In this document: positions 16,974-25,709 of the stretch, piece after piece
Layout: each line of letters starts with the position of its first letter
How positions within the stretch are numbered: position 1 is the first letter of the stretch
Assembly (NCBI GenBank): GCA_035636095.1
Contig: DASPZU010000083.1
Coordinates: forward strand, 1-50,748
Length of the DNA stretch: 50,748 nt
Source of the DNA: Gp7-AA10 sp035636095
GTDB taxonomy: Bacteria; Acidobacteriota; Thermoanaerobaculia; Gp7-AA8
Direction of reading: 5' to 3'
Made by a program: the position numbers and the translations under genes
Notes under the pieces: generated by a model
What the model was told of the DNA's origin: nothing
Database searches by the model: none
The model's input: the letters and a program-made list of their open reading frames with translations, nothing else

Positions 16974-18275
16974 ATGGCTCTTGAAGGAACCCTTCGCGAC
17001 TTCAGCCTGGCCGACATCTTCCAACTGATCGGCTTGCAGCGAAAGACCGGCGTTCTCACGCTGAGCGGCAAAGATGACACCGTGACCGTGACGTTCCTGG
17101 ACGGCAAAGTCGTTGGTGCCGACTCCGGAAGTCACCGCCTGGAAACGCGCCTGGGCCACGTCCTGATGAAGAGCGGAATGCTGACCCAGGACCAGCTGGC
17201 GCGCGCGCTCGAAATCCAGAAGGAGACGCTGCAGCGACTCGGGTTCATCCTCACGCACTACCAGATCATCTCGAACGATTCGCTGAAGCAGGCGCTGCAG
17301 CTCCAGATTCTGCAGATCGTCTACCGGCTCTTCCGCTGGAAGGACGGCGAATACCACTTTTCGCAGGAAACGACCATCGAGTACGACCGCGACAACGTCG
17401 TGCCGATCAGCGCCGAATCGATTCTGATGGAAGGCGCTCGCATGATCGACGAGTGGCCGATCATCGAGAAGCGGATCCGCTCGACCGATCAGGTTTTCCG
17501 CCGGAAGGGCGGCGGCCACGACATCGTGGTCGTGGGCGGCGAAGATGTCGACGAAGTCGACTTCGAGCCGGCCGGCGCGCCGAGGAAAAAGAAGGCCGGG
17601 GGCGGCGGCGAAAAGATCCGCATCGCCGAAGAAGAAAAACAGATTTACGACCTGCTCGATGGCAAGCGCACCGTCGGCGAGATCCTCGAGATGAGCCGCC
17701 TCTCGGAATTCGACACCAGCAAAGCGCTGTACGAGCTGCTGACGCGCGACATCATCGAGGAGGTCCGCGGTGCCGGTGAAGCGGCAGCCGCCCAGGCGGC
17801 CGCTCCCGTCGACGAGCTGGCGGTCGCCGAAACACCGGTTCCGCTTCCTCTGGTCATCCTGCTGGCGGGCATCGCCATCGGCTCGATCGTGACGTCCTTC
17901 AAAAATCCTCTGAATTCCATCGGTCCGATCGGCACGAAGGTGGCGCGGGCATCTGCTCCCATCGAGGCGCTCAAAGCGATCTCCCTGGAACGCATCCAGA
18001 GCCTCGGCGAGGCCATCGAGAAGTACAACGTCGTCAACGGGCATCTACCGGTGCGTCTACAGGACCTTGCGCCCTATTACATTTCGTCGTCGCTGCTCAG
18101 CGATCCGTGGGGCAACGCTTACAAGTACCTGCAGCAGCCGTCGCGCTATCTCGTGATCGGTTTCACGCCTGATGGAAAAGCGGATACCGATCTCTTTCTG
18201 TCGCGCGGAATTGACGCCGGCGTTGCCAGCGCGCCGACGAAACCGGCGCGCGGCGGCATCACTCTGATCGATTGA
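16974..18275 (+). CDS. DUF4388 (PATAN) protein with membrane anchor and pseudopilin-like tail
   Basis: The 433-residue protein starts with a DUF4388 domain (ALEGTLRDFSLADIFQLIGLQRKTGVL, about 1-95), a regulatory module common in delta-proteobacteria and Acidobacteriota. A helical DUF4388-associated region (about 100-170) and a winged-helix-like segment around residues 215-265 follow. After an Ala-rich linker and a membrane helix (about 284-302) comes a C-terminal domain. There LPVRLQDLAPYYISSSLLSDPWGNAYKY resembles the globular part of GspG-type pseudopilins. It lacks a prepilin cleavage site, so it is not a normal pilin. Function unknown; it is likely signalling or assembly at the inner membrane. 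Confidence 0.82.
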   Translation: MALEGTLRDFSLADIFQLIGLQRKTGVLTLSGKDDTVTVTFLDGKVVGADSGSHRLETRLGHVLMKSGMLTQDQLARALEIQKETLQRLGFILTHYQIISNDSLKQALQLQILQIVYRLFRWKDGEYHFSQETTIEYDRDNVVPISAESILMEGARMIDEWPIIEKRIRSTDQVFRRKGGGHDIVVVGGEDVDEVDFEPAGAPRKKKAGGGGEKIRIAEEEKQIYDLLDGKRTVGEILEMSRLSEFDTSKALYELLTRDIIEEVRGAGEAAAAQAAAPVDELAVAETPVPLPLVILLAGIAIGSIVTSFKNPLNSIGPIGTKVARASAPIEALKAISLERIQSLGEAIEKYNVVNGHLPVRLQDLAPYYISSSLLSDPWGNAYKYLQQPSRYLVIGFTPDGKADTDLFLSRGIDAGVASAPTKPARGGITLID

Positions 18276-19128
18276 CGACCATCCGCAGTTTCTGATCCGC
18301 CACCGAAAAACGCACGGGCGTGGTGGTCAGCGGCTCGCCGTCGGCGTAGACATCCATCGGCGATTCCGACTCGACCTGAAATTCGCGCGCCCGACGCGTC
18401 TCGACAAAAGTGCGCTTCACATGCGTGCCGTTGTACGCCAGCGGCAACGTCCTCAACAACTGGAAGCGCGATGTGCGATGCACGATGCAGGCATCGAGCT
18501 GATCGTCGTCCAGCACCGCATCGGGCGTGATTCGGATTCCGCCGCCGTACTGCGGCGAGTTGCCGAAGACGCAGAACATGATCTCCTCGTCGCGACCGTC
18601 GATGCGCACGCGACGCGGGCGAAAACTCGGAAGCACGCGCAAGATGGCGTAGAGATAGACCGCCGACCCGCGGAGATGCTTTACGCGCTCGTTGGCATAG
18701 CGCGCGACTTCGGAATCGAACCCCAGACCCGCCACGCCGGCGTAGCGCAGGTTGTTGGCGAGCGCCACGTCGACCTCGCGAACAACGCCCTTGACGGCGA
18801 CCACACACGCTTGGCCGACTTCGCGCGGAATCCCGTTGACGCGCGCAAAATCGTCGCCTGACCCCAGCGGCACCAGCGCCAGCGTGCCGCGAGCGAGATC
18901 GAAATCGCGCAGCGCGAGATTCAGCGTGCCGTCGCCGCCGCAGATGACCACGCGGTCGTAGGCGCCGCGCGAACTCTCCCCCGCCGCCCGCGTCAAATCC
19001 GCAGGGCTCGTGCTGGCATACGGCTCGACGTCCGCTCCCAGGCTGCGGAGTTGGTGCTCGACTTCGCGGGCATGATGCTTCGCTCGACCGCGGCCGGCAG
19101 CAGGGTTGTAAATTAGTTTTAACTTCAT
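18259..19128 (-). CDS. Diacylglycerol/lipid kinase family protein (YegS/BmrU type)
   Basis: Predicted cytoplasmic lipid kinase of 289 residues that phosphorylates diacylglycerol or a related lipid with ATP. It begins with the strand KLKLIYNPAAGRGRA and carries the nucleotide-binding GGDGTLN motif (about 67-73). LGSGDDFAR follows where most members have LGTGNDFAR. The ATG at 19128 is where family similarity starts; the upstream open frame is antisense to the htrA gene. It ends 17 bases inside the convergent DUF4388 gene. Only 27 bases separate its start from htrA, so both promoters must overlap the neighbouring reading frames. Confidence 0.9.
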   Translation of the reverse strand: MKLKLIYNPAAGRGRAKHHAREVEHQLRSLGADVEPYASTSPADLTRAAGESSRGAYDRVVICGGDGTLNLALRDFDLARGTLALVPLGSGDDFARVNGIPREVGQACVVAVKGVVREVDVALANNLRYAGVAGLGFDSEVARYANERVKHLRGSAVYLYAILRVLPSFRPRRVRIDGRDEEIMFCVFGNSPQYGGGIRITPDAVLDDDQLDACIVHRTSRFQLLRTLPLAYNGTHVKRTFVETRRAREFQVESESPMDVYADGEPLTTTPVRFSVADQKLRMVVNRSE

Positions 19129-19155
19129 GGATTGGTGGAAATGTAACATCACACG

Positions 19156-20505
19156 ATGCAGCAATCCCGAGTCTCGCTCGTTCTTTTCGTCATCACGCTC
19201 GCGTGCAGGCCCATCGCGGAATCGCAGACTGTACGTCAAACTGGAAACCGGATACCTCCGACGGTCAGCGCCAGCAGGCGCACTCCAATCGTCGTCGTCG
19301 CGCACAATGTCCTCCCCTCGGTCGTCAACATTCAAACCGAGGCCACCATCCGGCGCCGCCAGATCGATCCGTTTTTTGATCCGTTCGGTTTCTTCGGCGG
19401 AGGCAATCGGACCTACACCTCACTCGGCTCGGGATTCGTATGGTCGAGCGATGGCATCATCGTCACGAACAACCATGTCGTCGAGGGTGCCTCGCGCATC
19501 AGGGTCATTTTCAGCGACAGCACGCAGGTCAGCGCAAAGCTGATCGGCGTCGATCCCGACAGTGATCTCGCCGTGCTGCGCATCGATACCAAGAATCTCG
19601 TGCCTGCTCCACTTGGTACGTCGTCGGATCTCATGATCGGCGAGACAGTCGTCGCCGTCGGAAACCCGTTTGGTCTGAGCGGCTCCGTGACCACCGGAGT
19701 CGTTTCTGCGCTCGGCCGCTCGGTGCCCTCGAAAGAAGAAGGCCGGACGTTCACCGACTTCATTCAGACCGATGCGTCGATCAATCCCGGAAATTCGGGC
19801 GGGCCGCTGCTCAACATCGAAGGCAAAGTCATCGGCATCAACACCGCCATTCTCGGAAATGCGCAGGGAATCGGCTTCGCGATCCCGGTCGATCGCGCCC
19901 GCAAGGTCATTCAGGACTTGTTGCGATACGGCCAGGTACGCAGCGCGTGGATCGGCGCCGTTACTGCCACCGTCACTCCCGAAGAAGCGAAGCGGCTCGG
20001 CATTCGCGCCACTCGCGGCGCGATCGTCTCGCGCATCTTTGCAGGCTCTCCCGCGTCGACCGCCGGCTTGCACACTGGCGACGTGATCACCGCGGTGGCG
20101 GGAAAAGCTGTCGACTCACGCGAAGCCTTCGCGACCTTCACGACCACGGTGCCGAGCGGCCAGCCGGTGCAGTTGACGGTCATCCGCGAAGGTGCAGCGC
20201 GATCGATGACTGTCAGGCCGTCGGATCCGCCCCCCGACCTCGGCCTGCGAATTCTTTGGGAGATTGCCGGACTGCGCGTCTCCGACTCACGGGGGGTGGT
20301 GGTCGAGCAGGTGGCCAGCGGCTCGCGCAGCGCCAACATCGGCCTCGAGCCCGGCGACGCCATCGTGGGCGTGAACGGCAATCAGATTCAGTCCGTCAGC
20401 GATTTGAACAAGGCCCTGATTGGCTCGACCGACCGCTCCTCGATCGTGCTCGACGTCGAACGCGGGCGATTCATCTACAGCCTGACCTTCCCAATGGCGG
20501 TGTGA
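19156..20505 (+). CDS. HtrA/Deg-type periplasmic serine protease with two PDZ domains
   Basis: Envelope quality-control protease of the S1C family, 449 residues. An N-terminal hydrophobic signal (about 1-22) directs export. Catalytic residues are intact: His107 in TNNHVVEG, Asp137 in DSDLAVLR and Ser214 in GNSGGPL. Two PDZ domains follow (about 255-355 and 365-449), which fits DegP/DegQ rather than one-PDZ DegS. The stop codon shares its last base with the end of the inverted-repeat element at 20505, so the gene runs right into the insertion. I cannot tell degP from degQ by eye, so no symbol is given. Confidence 0.93.
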   Translation: MQQSRVSLVLFVITLACRPIAESQTVRQTGNRIPPTVSASRRTPIVVVAHNVLPSVVNIQTEATIRRRQIDPFFDPFGFFGGGNRTYTSLGSGFVWSSDGIIVTNNHVVEGASRIRVIFSDSTQVSAKLIGVDPDSDLAVLRIDTKNLVPAPLGTSSDLMIGETVVAVGNPFGLSGSVTTGVVSALGRSVPSKEEGRTFTDFIQTDASINPGNSGGPLLNIEGKVIGINTAILGNAQGIGFAIPVDRARKVIQDLLRYGQVRSAWIGAVTATVTPEEAKRLGIRATRGAIVSRIFAGSPASTAGLHTGDVITAVAGKAVDSREAFATFTTTVPSGQPVQLTVIREGAARSMTVRPSDPPPDLGLRILWEIAGLRVSDSRGVVVEQVASGSRSANIGLEPGDAIVGVNGNQIQSVSDLNKALIGSTDRSSIVLDVERGRFIYSLTFPMAV

Positions 20506-20727
20506 ATGGGGTCAGGTCTTTGATTCTCGCTCGGTTCTACAGGTAGAAGATCGACGTACGCGCGTCGACGCGGCGCAGGGGCGTGTTTTTTCGCGTTCCG
20601 GCGAACAACGATCGTTGCCGGACGACGCAAAGCTCCAGCCCGCTAAGAAGTGATTGAATGGCCTCCTTTGACTCTTCAGTCTCTACTCTTTGAAGAGTGA
20701 AGCGAGAATCAAAGACCTGACCCCATT
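20505..20727. mobile_element. 223-bp non-autonomous element (MITE-like) with 27-bp perfect terminal inverted repeats
   Basis: Bases 20505-20531 (starting AATGGGGTCAGGTC) and 20701-20727 are exact reverse complements over 27 bases. The interior holds more palindromes, including CAACGATCGTTG (20606-20617) and a CTCTTCA/TGAAGAG hairpin near the right end, but no transposase. Such GGGGTCAGGTC-type ends are familiar from elements mobilised by REP-associated IS200-like transposases; that link is from general knowledge. The ends meet the stop codons of htrA and the SprT-like gene. Confidence 0.88.
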
Positions 20728-21169
20728 AGAACAACACCAGTTGGGCGAAGGACACCCGCGCGATGCCGGCTCGCCGCGCGGCGGGGCGGCCAAGGAGCAG
20801 GAAAAGGTTGCGGCGAATCCACTCCTTCGACTCGCGGTGATATCGAAACTTCCGCTCCTGGGCGTGGAATCGCCGATTGTGGTTCGCTCCGAGCATATGA
20901 TGTAAATATTCGTGATGAATTATTGATTGTATAAAAAATGCAGGAATATTAGCCGCATTTAGCGACGGGTGGATCCGGATCTCGTTGGTGACGTGATTGT
21001 AGGACCCCAGGCGGATGCTGCGTCGCGACTTGCGCTGGATCTTCTGTCCCCAGCGCACCAGAAGCGGCGGATGTTTGAGAAAGTAGGTCCGATGGACCTC
21101 GGCCGCCAGCGAGGAGAGGTGATGATGGCCGTGGTCGGGCAGCTCGAGCGGAAGCGGCTGCGTCTCCAC
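20726..21169 (-). CDS. SprT/YgjP-like zinc metallopeptidase
   Basis: Small predicted metallopeptidase of 147 residues. The zinc motif HHEYLHHMLG (HExxH, about residues 87-91) is followed by a downstream His in HNRRFHAQE, the gluzincin/SprT-like pattern. The upstream strand SIRLGSYNHVTNEIRIHPSLN is typical of this family. Start is GTG at 21169. The stop TAA (20728-20726) takes two bases from the end of the inverted-repeat element, so the last residues (AQLVLF) may have been altered by the insertion. The stretch around the zinc site is markedly AT-rich compared with flanking sequence. Role unknown; SprT-like proteins act in protein-DNA crosslink or protein turnover. Confidence 0.82.
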   Translation of the reverse strand: METQPLPLELPDHGHHHLSSLAAEVHRTYFLKHPPLLVRWGQKIQRKSRRSIRLGSYNHVTNEIRIHPSLNAANIPAFFIQSIIHHEYLHHMLGANHNRRFHAQERKFRYHRESKEWIRRNLFLLLGRPAARRAGIARVSFAQLVLF

Positions 21170-21180
21170 CGCCGCCTATT

Positions 21181-21513
21181 TTACTCCGACGATCCTCCGA
21201 AACGCTCCATAGCGGCGCTGACATTCGACATGGCCGCGGCGGTGACCATCGACGTTCCGGCCGCGATCACCTCATCGCCTTTCTTCATGCCCAGCCAAAC
21301 GCCGACGCCAAATCCGAGCACAACGGCGGCGATCGGAAATTGGGTGATGTGACCGCGCCACGATTCCGGAAGAAGGTTTTCGATCTCCTGGAAAAGCGCT
21401 TCCGGTCCGCTTTCCGCCAGCTTGCTGCCGAGCTTGGATGCCTTCTCTTTCATGGGAAAGTCGTAATCCATTCCTGCCGCCGAGCGCTCGTGATTGTCAT
21501 CTGGGATTGCCAT
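21181..21513 (-). CDS. Small single-pass membrane protein of unknown function
   Basis: The 110-residue product has a charged N-terminus, an amphipathic helix (about 22-50), one membrane helix (about 59-76: FPIAAVVLGFGVGVWLGM) and a short Ala/Met-rich C-terminal helix. It precedes the SprT-like gene by 11 bases and follows the YqjD-like gene by 11 bases on the same strand, so the three are probably co-transcribed. Its size and layout resemble the ribosome-binding or stress-associated YqjD/ElaB group, but I see no clear sequence match. No catalytic motif. Confidence 0.72.
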   Translation of the reverse strand: MAIPDDNHERSAAGMDYDFPMKEKASKLGSKLAESGPEALFQEIENLLPESWRGHITQFPIAAVVLGFGVGVWLGMKKGDEVIAAGTSMVTAAAMSNVSAAMERFGGSSE

Positions 21514-21524
21514 GAGGATCCTCG

Positions 21525-21815
21525 CTAATCTTCGTCCCTGTCACCGCGTCGCAAAAGCAGGCCGATCACAAATCCGACGCCGATCGAGATCAGAAGCGCT
21601 TTGCCGGGATTCGAGCGGACATAGCCGCGCACCTGGTCGGCGATCTCGCCGAAATCGACGTCGTCGACCTTTTCGCGTACGCGGTTGTACTGATTCTTCA
21701 CGGCGTCCGAGGCCGAGGCGTACTTGTCGCTGACGTACTCCTTGGCGCGATTGAAACGGCCTTCGCTATCGTCAGCGCCTTCGGTGCCCGACCCCTTTCT
21801 GGTCGATTCGTCCAT
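21525..21815 (-). CDS. YqjD/ElaB-like (DUF883-type) membrane-anchored protein
   Basis: Protein of 96 residues with a charged, helical N-terminus and a C-terminal membrane helix preceded by NPGKALLISIGVGFVIGLLL (about 69-88). This GKAL-hydrophobic tail is typical of the YqjD/ElaB/YgaM (DUF883) group, which in E. coli tether ribosomes to the membrane in stationary phase. Whether this copy does so is unknown. The ATG at 21815 has AGGAGG a few bases upstream on the minus strand, a strong ribosome-binding site. It leads a three-gene run with the small membrane protein and the SprT-like gene. Confidence 0.75.
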   Translation of the reverse strand: MDESTRKGSGTEGADDSEGRFNRAKEYVSDKYASASDAVKNQYNRVREKVDDVDFGEIADQVRGYVRSNPGKALLISIGVGFVIGLLLRRGDRDED

Positions 21816-21869
21816 GGCGGTCCTCCTGGCGGCGGGAGCCTATCACGTGCCGGTAGAATCGCGCGCCGG

Positions 21870-22544
21870 ATGCGAGTGCGCCTCGACCACGTCACCCATG
21901 TTTACGCCGGCAGCGACGAGTCGGCGTCGGTGCAGGTGCTCGACGATGTCACGCTCGAGATCGCGAGCGGCGCGTTCGCGGTTCTGATGGGGGCGTCGGG
22001 AAGCGGAAAATCGACGCTGCTCAATCTGATCGGCGCGGTCGACCGGCCGACTGGCGGGCGCATTTTCCTCGGCGATCGCGAGACGTCTTCGCTCGATGAG
22101 CAGGCTCTCACCATGCTGCGGCGCGCTTCGATCGGCTACGTCTTCCAATTCTTCAACCTCATCCCGACGCTGAATGTCTTCGAGAACATCGCGTTTCCGC
22201 TTTCGCTGGCACATGTTCCCCGCAGCGATGTCGAGAATCGTGTGCACGAAGTGCTCCATCGGATCGGATTGCCCGAGCGCGCGCGGCATTTCCCGAATGA
22301 GCTTTCCGGCGGCGAGATGCAGCGCGTCGCCATCGGACGCGCGATCATCCACCGCCCTCCCCTGCTGCTGGCGGACGAGCCGACCGGAAATCTCGATTCG
22401 CGAAACGGCGAGGTCGTTCTCGATTTGCTGGAAGCCATCCACAATCAGAACCGCCCCACGATCGTGCTGGCCACACATTCGGAGAGGGCCGCCGCGCGCG
22501 GCGACACGATCATTCACATCACCGACGGAAGAGTGGGCCGCTGA
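21870..22544 (+). CDS. ABC transporter ATP-binding protein (LolD/MacB type)
   Basis: Cytoplasmic ATPase of 224 residues that powers the permease encoded next. Motifs are intact: Walker A GASGSGKST (41-49), Q-loop FQFFNLIPTLNV (about 93-104), signature LSGGE (145-149), Walker B LLLADEP (165-171) and a switch His in LATHS. The Q-loop and GNLDS sequence place it in the LolD/MacB/FtsE group, which works by mechanotransmission rather than channel transport. TAGAAT at 21854-21859 sits 10 bases before the ATG, so the transcript may start almost at the start codon. The stop overlaps the ATG of the permease gene (TGATG). Confidence 0.93.
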   Translation: MRVRLDHVTHVYAGSDESASVQVLDDVTLEIASGAFAVLMGASGSGKSTLLNLIGAVDRPTGGRIFLGDRETSSLDEQALTMLRRASIGYVFQFFNLIPTLNVFENIAFPLSLAHVPRSDVENRVHEVLHRIGLPERARHFPNELSGGEMQRVAIGRAIIHRPPLLLADEPTGNLDSRNGEVVLDLLEAIHNQNRPTIVLATHSERAAARGDTIIHITDGRVGR

Positions 22545-25099
22545 TGGTGATCCGCGCGCTCGTGCTCCGTCCCATCGCGCGCGAGCGGATGCGCACGCTG
22601 CTGACAGTGTTCGGCATTGCCGTCGGCGTCGGCGTGGTGGTGGCAATCGCGCTTTCGAATCAGAGTGCGCTGCGCGCGTTTCGCGAATCGGTCGATGCTG
22701 TCTCGGGCCGTGCGAATTATCAAATCGCATCCGACTCGGGACTCGACGAGACGCTGCTTCTGAAATTGCAGCCGTTGTGGCGACGCGGCGTGCGGTTCGC
22801 GCCGGTCATCGACGTCGACGGCGTGATCGAGCCCGATCAGATTCCGATTCGACTGCTGGCGGTCGATCTGCTCAGCGACATCCACTTTCGCGATTACCGC
22901 TACGCCGCCATCCTCAGTGGAGGGCCGCCGACCTCGGCGGCGGTGTATCTCGATCTCTTCCGCGATGACTCGATCATTCTTCCGCTGACCTTCGCGCAGG
23001 ACCATCACTTGCGACTCGGATCGCAGGTGGCCATCAACGTTCTGGGACGCGACACCACCATGACCGTGCGCGGTCTTCTGGAAGCGCGGGGGCCGGCCAC
23101 GGCCTTCAACGGCGCCATTGGGATCGCCGACATCGGTGCGGCCCAGAAGCGATTCGGCTTGTCAGGCCGCCTCACGCGCGTCGATCTGCTCCTCCCCGAC
23201 GATCGCGTTCTGGCGGAGATCGGACGCCTCCTCCCACCCGGCACGCGCCTGGAGCGGCCGTCGCGCCGCAATGAACGCGTCGAGAAAATGTTGCGCGCGT
23301 TTCGAGTGAACCTCTTCGCGCTGGCAGGCGTTGCGCTGCTGGTCGGAATGTTTCTCGTTTACAACACGGTGCTGATCTCGATTTTGCGGCGGCGAAAAGA
23401 CGTCGGCGTTCTGAAGACTCTCGGCGCTTCGCCGCGGCAGATCCTCATGGCCTTTCTTCTGGAAGCGCTGATCTTCGGCGCGATCGGCTCCATCGCCGGC
23501 ATCCTCCTCGGAAATGCGCTGGCGTTCGCGATCCTGCGCACGATCAGCCGGACCGTGAACGCGTTATACGTCATGTCACGGCCCGAATCGATCGCGCTGA
23601 CGCCGGGCATCATCGGCGCCGGCGCCGCGGTGGGCATGCTGCTGTCGCTCATCTCCGCCATTCAACCGTCACTGGAGGCGGCCAGGGTGCGTCCGAATGT
23701 GCTGATTCAGCCCGGACTGCACCAACGCGTTGCGGTTCGGCGCCGGCGTGGTTTGGCGATCGCGGCCATCGTTTGCTTTGCATGCGCGGCTGCGGTGACC
23801 GCACTTCCGCCGATCAACGGCATCGCGATCGGCGGCTACGTCGCGGTGCTGCTGGTGGTCATTGCGTTTTCGTTTCTATCGCCAATGATCCTTACCTTCG
23901 CCGCATCGGCGCTCGGCAGACCTCTGCGCGCGGTCTACGGAACGGTCGGGCAACTGGCCGCGGCCTCGCTGCCGGCATCGCTGCGACGGACCGCGATCGC
24001 GACGGCCGCACTGGCGGTGGCCACCGGAATGATGATCGCGGTCGCGCTGATGGTGGGCAGTTTTCGCGAAACCGTCCGGGTGTGGGTCAATCAGACGGTG
24101 AGCTCGGACCTCTGGCTGCGTCCGGCCAAATTGCTCTCCAATGCCGACGCCGCTGTCTTTCCGCCGCAGATCGGGGAGGAACTGAAGCGCGTGCCGTTCA
24201 TCGCGGCCATCGACCGTGTTCGCGGCAAGGACATGATCTATCGCGACAGCATCATCGCGGTCGGGAGCGGCGACTTCGATGTCGCGGCGCGCTACGGCAC
24301 ACTGCCGATGATCGCACCGCGATCGGAGGCCAAGTCGCTCGTCGATGCCATGCGGGCGGGCGGGGTGGTGGTCTCGGAGAGTTTCGCGGTGAAGTTTGGG
24401 ATGCATCTCGGCGATTCGGTTGCCTTGCCCACTGCGCGCGGTGTCGAGCAATTTCCGATCACCGGAATTTACCGCGATTACTCCAACGATCGCGGCGTGG
24501 TGGTCATGGACCGCGCCCGTTACATCCAGGCCTTTGGAGACGATGCGATAAATACTGTCATTATATATATACGAAATGGAGTGAACATCGACGCAGCACG
24601 AAAGAAGCTGGAGGAAATGTTCGGCGCGAAGTATCACGCCTTCACGGTGACCAATCGCGAGATACGCACCGAAGTGATGCGCATTTTCGATCAGACATTC
24701 GTGATCACCTACGCGCTCCTGGCCATCGCGATCATCGTGGCAATCCTCGGAATCGTGAATACGCTGACTGCGCTGATTCTCGAGCGCAGGCGCGAGCTGG
24801 CCATGCTGCGCGTGATCGGCGTGACCGTCAGCGAGATCCGCACAATGATCGTGCTCGAATCCTCAATCCTCGGACTGACCTCAACCGTCATCGGCGTCGC
24901 GATGGGCTACGCCCTCTCCTGGATTCTCATCTACGTCATCAACAAGCAGTCGTTCGGCTGGACGATCGAGTTTCACACGCCGCTGCGCCTCATCGTCATG
25001 GCGCTGGCCGCGACGTTCGCGGCAGCGGTCGGCGCCGGTTTCGTGCCGGCACGACTGGCCGCACGGCTCGACATCGCCAGCGCCCTCAAAACTGAATAG
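22544..25099 (+). CDS. ABC transporter permease with two FtsX domains
   Basis: Inner-membrane permease of 851 residues. It has an N-terminal membrane helix, a periplasmic MacB-type domain, a first FtsX helix bundle (about 255-385), further central helices (about 405-455), a second periplasmic domain and a final FtsX bundle (about 720-850). FtsX elements NTVLISILRRRKDVGVLKTLGASP and NTLTALILERRRELAMLRVIGVT are clear. With the upstream ATPase it forms a LolCDE/MacB-like complex that could extract lipids or export lipoprotein or peptide. No partner periplasmic gene is adjacent. A short AT-rich patch (24544-24588) with ATA codons interrupts the second periplasmic domain. Confidence 0.92.
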   Translation: MVIRALVLRPIARERMRTLLTVFGIAVGVGVVVAIALSNQSALRAFRESVDAVSGRANYQIASDSGLDETLLLKLQPLWRRGVRFAPVIDVDGVIEPDQIPIRLLAVDLLSDIHFRDYRYAAILSGGPPTSAAVYLDLFRDDSIILPLTFAQDHHLRLGSQVAINVLGRDTTMTVRGLLEARGPATAFNGAIGIADIGAAQKRFGLSGRLTRVDLLLPDDRVLAEIGRLLPPGTRLERPSRRNERVEKMLRAFRVNLFALAGVALLVGMFLVYNTVLISILRRRKDVGVLKTLGASPRQILMAFLLEALIFGAIGSIAGILLGNALAFAILRTISRTVNALYVMSRPESIALTPGIIGAGAAVGMLLSLISAIQPSLEAARVRPNVLIQPGLHQRVAVRRRRGLAIAAIVCFACAAAVTALPPINGIAIGGYVAVLLVVIAFSFLSPMILTFAASALGRPLRAVYGTVGQLAAASLPASLRRTAIATAALAVATGMMIAVALMVGSFRETVRVWVNQTVSSDLWLRPAKLLSNADAAVFPPQIGEELKRVPFIAAIDRVRGKDMIYRDSIIAVGSGDFDVAARYGTLPMIAPRSEAKSLVDAMRAGGVVVSESFAVKFGMHLGDSVALPTARGVEQFPITGIYRDYSNDRGVVVMDRARYIQAFGDDAINTVIIYIRNGVNIDAARKKLEEMFGAKYHAFTVTNREIRTEVMRIFDQTFVITYALLAIAIIVAILGIVNTLTALILERRRELAMLRVIGVTVSEIRTMIVLESSILGLTSTVIGVAMGYALSWILIYVINKQSFGWTIEFHTPLRLIVMALAATFAAAVGAGFVPARLAARLDIASALKTE

Positions 25100-25105
25100 C
25101 GGCCC

Positions 25106-25149
25106 TTGACGCCGCGGGGGCACGGAACAATATTATGAGCGTGCTCATA
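25106..25149 (+). promoter_or_regulatory. TetR-gene promoter with perfect operator palindrome
   Basis: TTGACG (25106-25111) can act as -35 and AATATT/TATTAT (25129-25136) as -10. Overlapping the -10 and running toward the ATG is a perfect 16-base palindrome, TATGAGC-GT-GCTCATA (25134-25149). Its position is ideal for autorepression by the TetR-family protein encoded eight bases downstream. It is separate from the ABC permease gene, which ends at 25099. Confidence 0.75.
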
Positions 25150-25157
25150 TAAAATCC

Positions 25158-25709
25158 ATGCGCGTTACAGCAGAAACCAAAGAGGCAACCCGGCTGGCGA
25201 TCCTCCACACCACCCGCAAGCTCCTCCTCCAAGAGGGGTGGCAGAACCTCAGCACTCGCGAGATCGCCTCTGAGGCCGGGATCGCGAACGGCACGCTGTT
25301 CAACTACTTCCCAACCAAGGAAGCCATCGTGGGAACACTGGTTGCCGATGCGCTCGCAGACGTCAACGCCACACCCACCACGGGCAGTGTCGAAGAGCAG
25401 CTCTTTGCGCTGATCGCGAGCGGGTTGCGTCGCTTGCGCCCTCTCCGGTCGTTCCTTGCCTTCGTCGTCGATTCGATCCTGGCGCACGACTCGGAACGGA
25501 TTCGCTCCGAACACATGGCCGCGGTCGAGCGCATCCTCGGACAGTCGCTAACGCCGATGCTCCGGCATCTCTATTGGAGTCTGTACGCCGGCGTGATCAC
25601 ATTCTGGATCGCCGACACATCGCGAAAGCACGAAGATACTCTGGCTTTCGTCGATCATAGCGTGGCGCTTTTCGCCGACGCACTCAGAAGAAAGGAAAGT
25701 GGCGCGTGA
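25158..25709 (+). CDS. TetR-family transcriptional regulator
   Basis: DNA-binding repressor of 183 residues. The N-terminal helix-turn-helix is clear (TRKLLLQEGWQNLSTREIASEAGIANGTLFNYFPTKEAI, split across about residues 18-57), with the family signature GTLFNYFPTKE. The C-terminal ligand domain has a TetR_C-like helical pattern; its ligand is unknown. The gene starts eight bases after a 16-bp palindrome, so it probably represses itself and the ABC1 kinase gene that overlaps its stop (GTGA). The kinase is therefore the likely main target. Confidence 0.92.
   Translation: MRVTAETKEATRLAILHTTRKLLLQEGWQNLSTREIASEAGIANGTLFNYFPTKEAIVGTLVADALADVNATPTTGSVEEQLFALIASGLRRLRPLRSFLAFVVDSILAHDSERIRSEHMAAVERILGQSLTPMLRHLYWSLYAGVITFWIADTSRKHEDTLAFVDHSVALFADALRRKESGA

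Noticed and set aside
16548..18044. 498-codon open frame on the minus strand
   Set aside because: Antisense to the TPR/zinc-ribbon and DUF4388 genes, which have recognised domains; no coding signs of its own.
19156..19230. Lipoprotein signal in the HtrA protein (TLAC)
   Set aside because: The Leu is at -2 rather than -3 of the Cys, so the lipobox is poor; treated as an ordinary signal peptide.
20560..20700. Short minus-strand open frame inside the 223-bp element
   Set aside because: About 60 codons with no start of quality and no transposase motif; the element is non-autonomous.
24544..24588. AT-rich patch as an internal promoter in the permease gene
   Set aside because: No -35/-10 pair with correct spacing leading to a downstream start; the reading frame continues normally.
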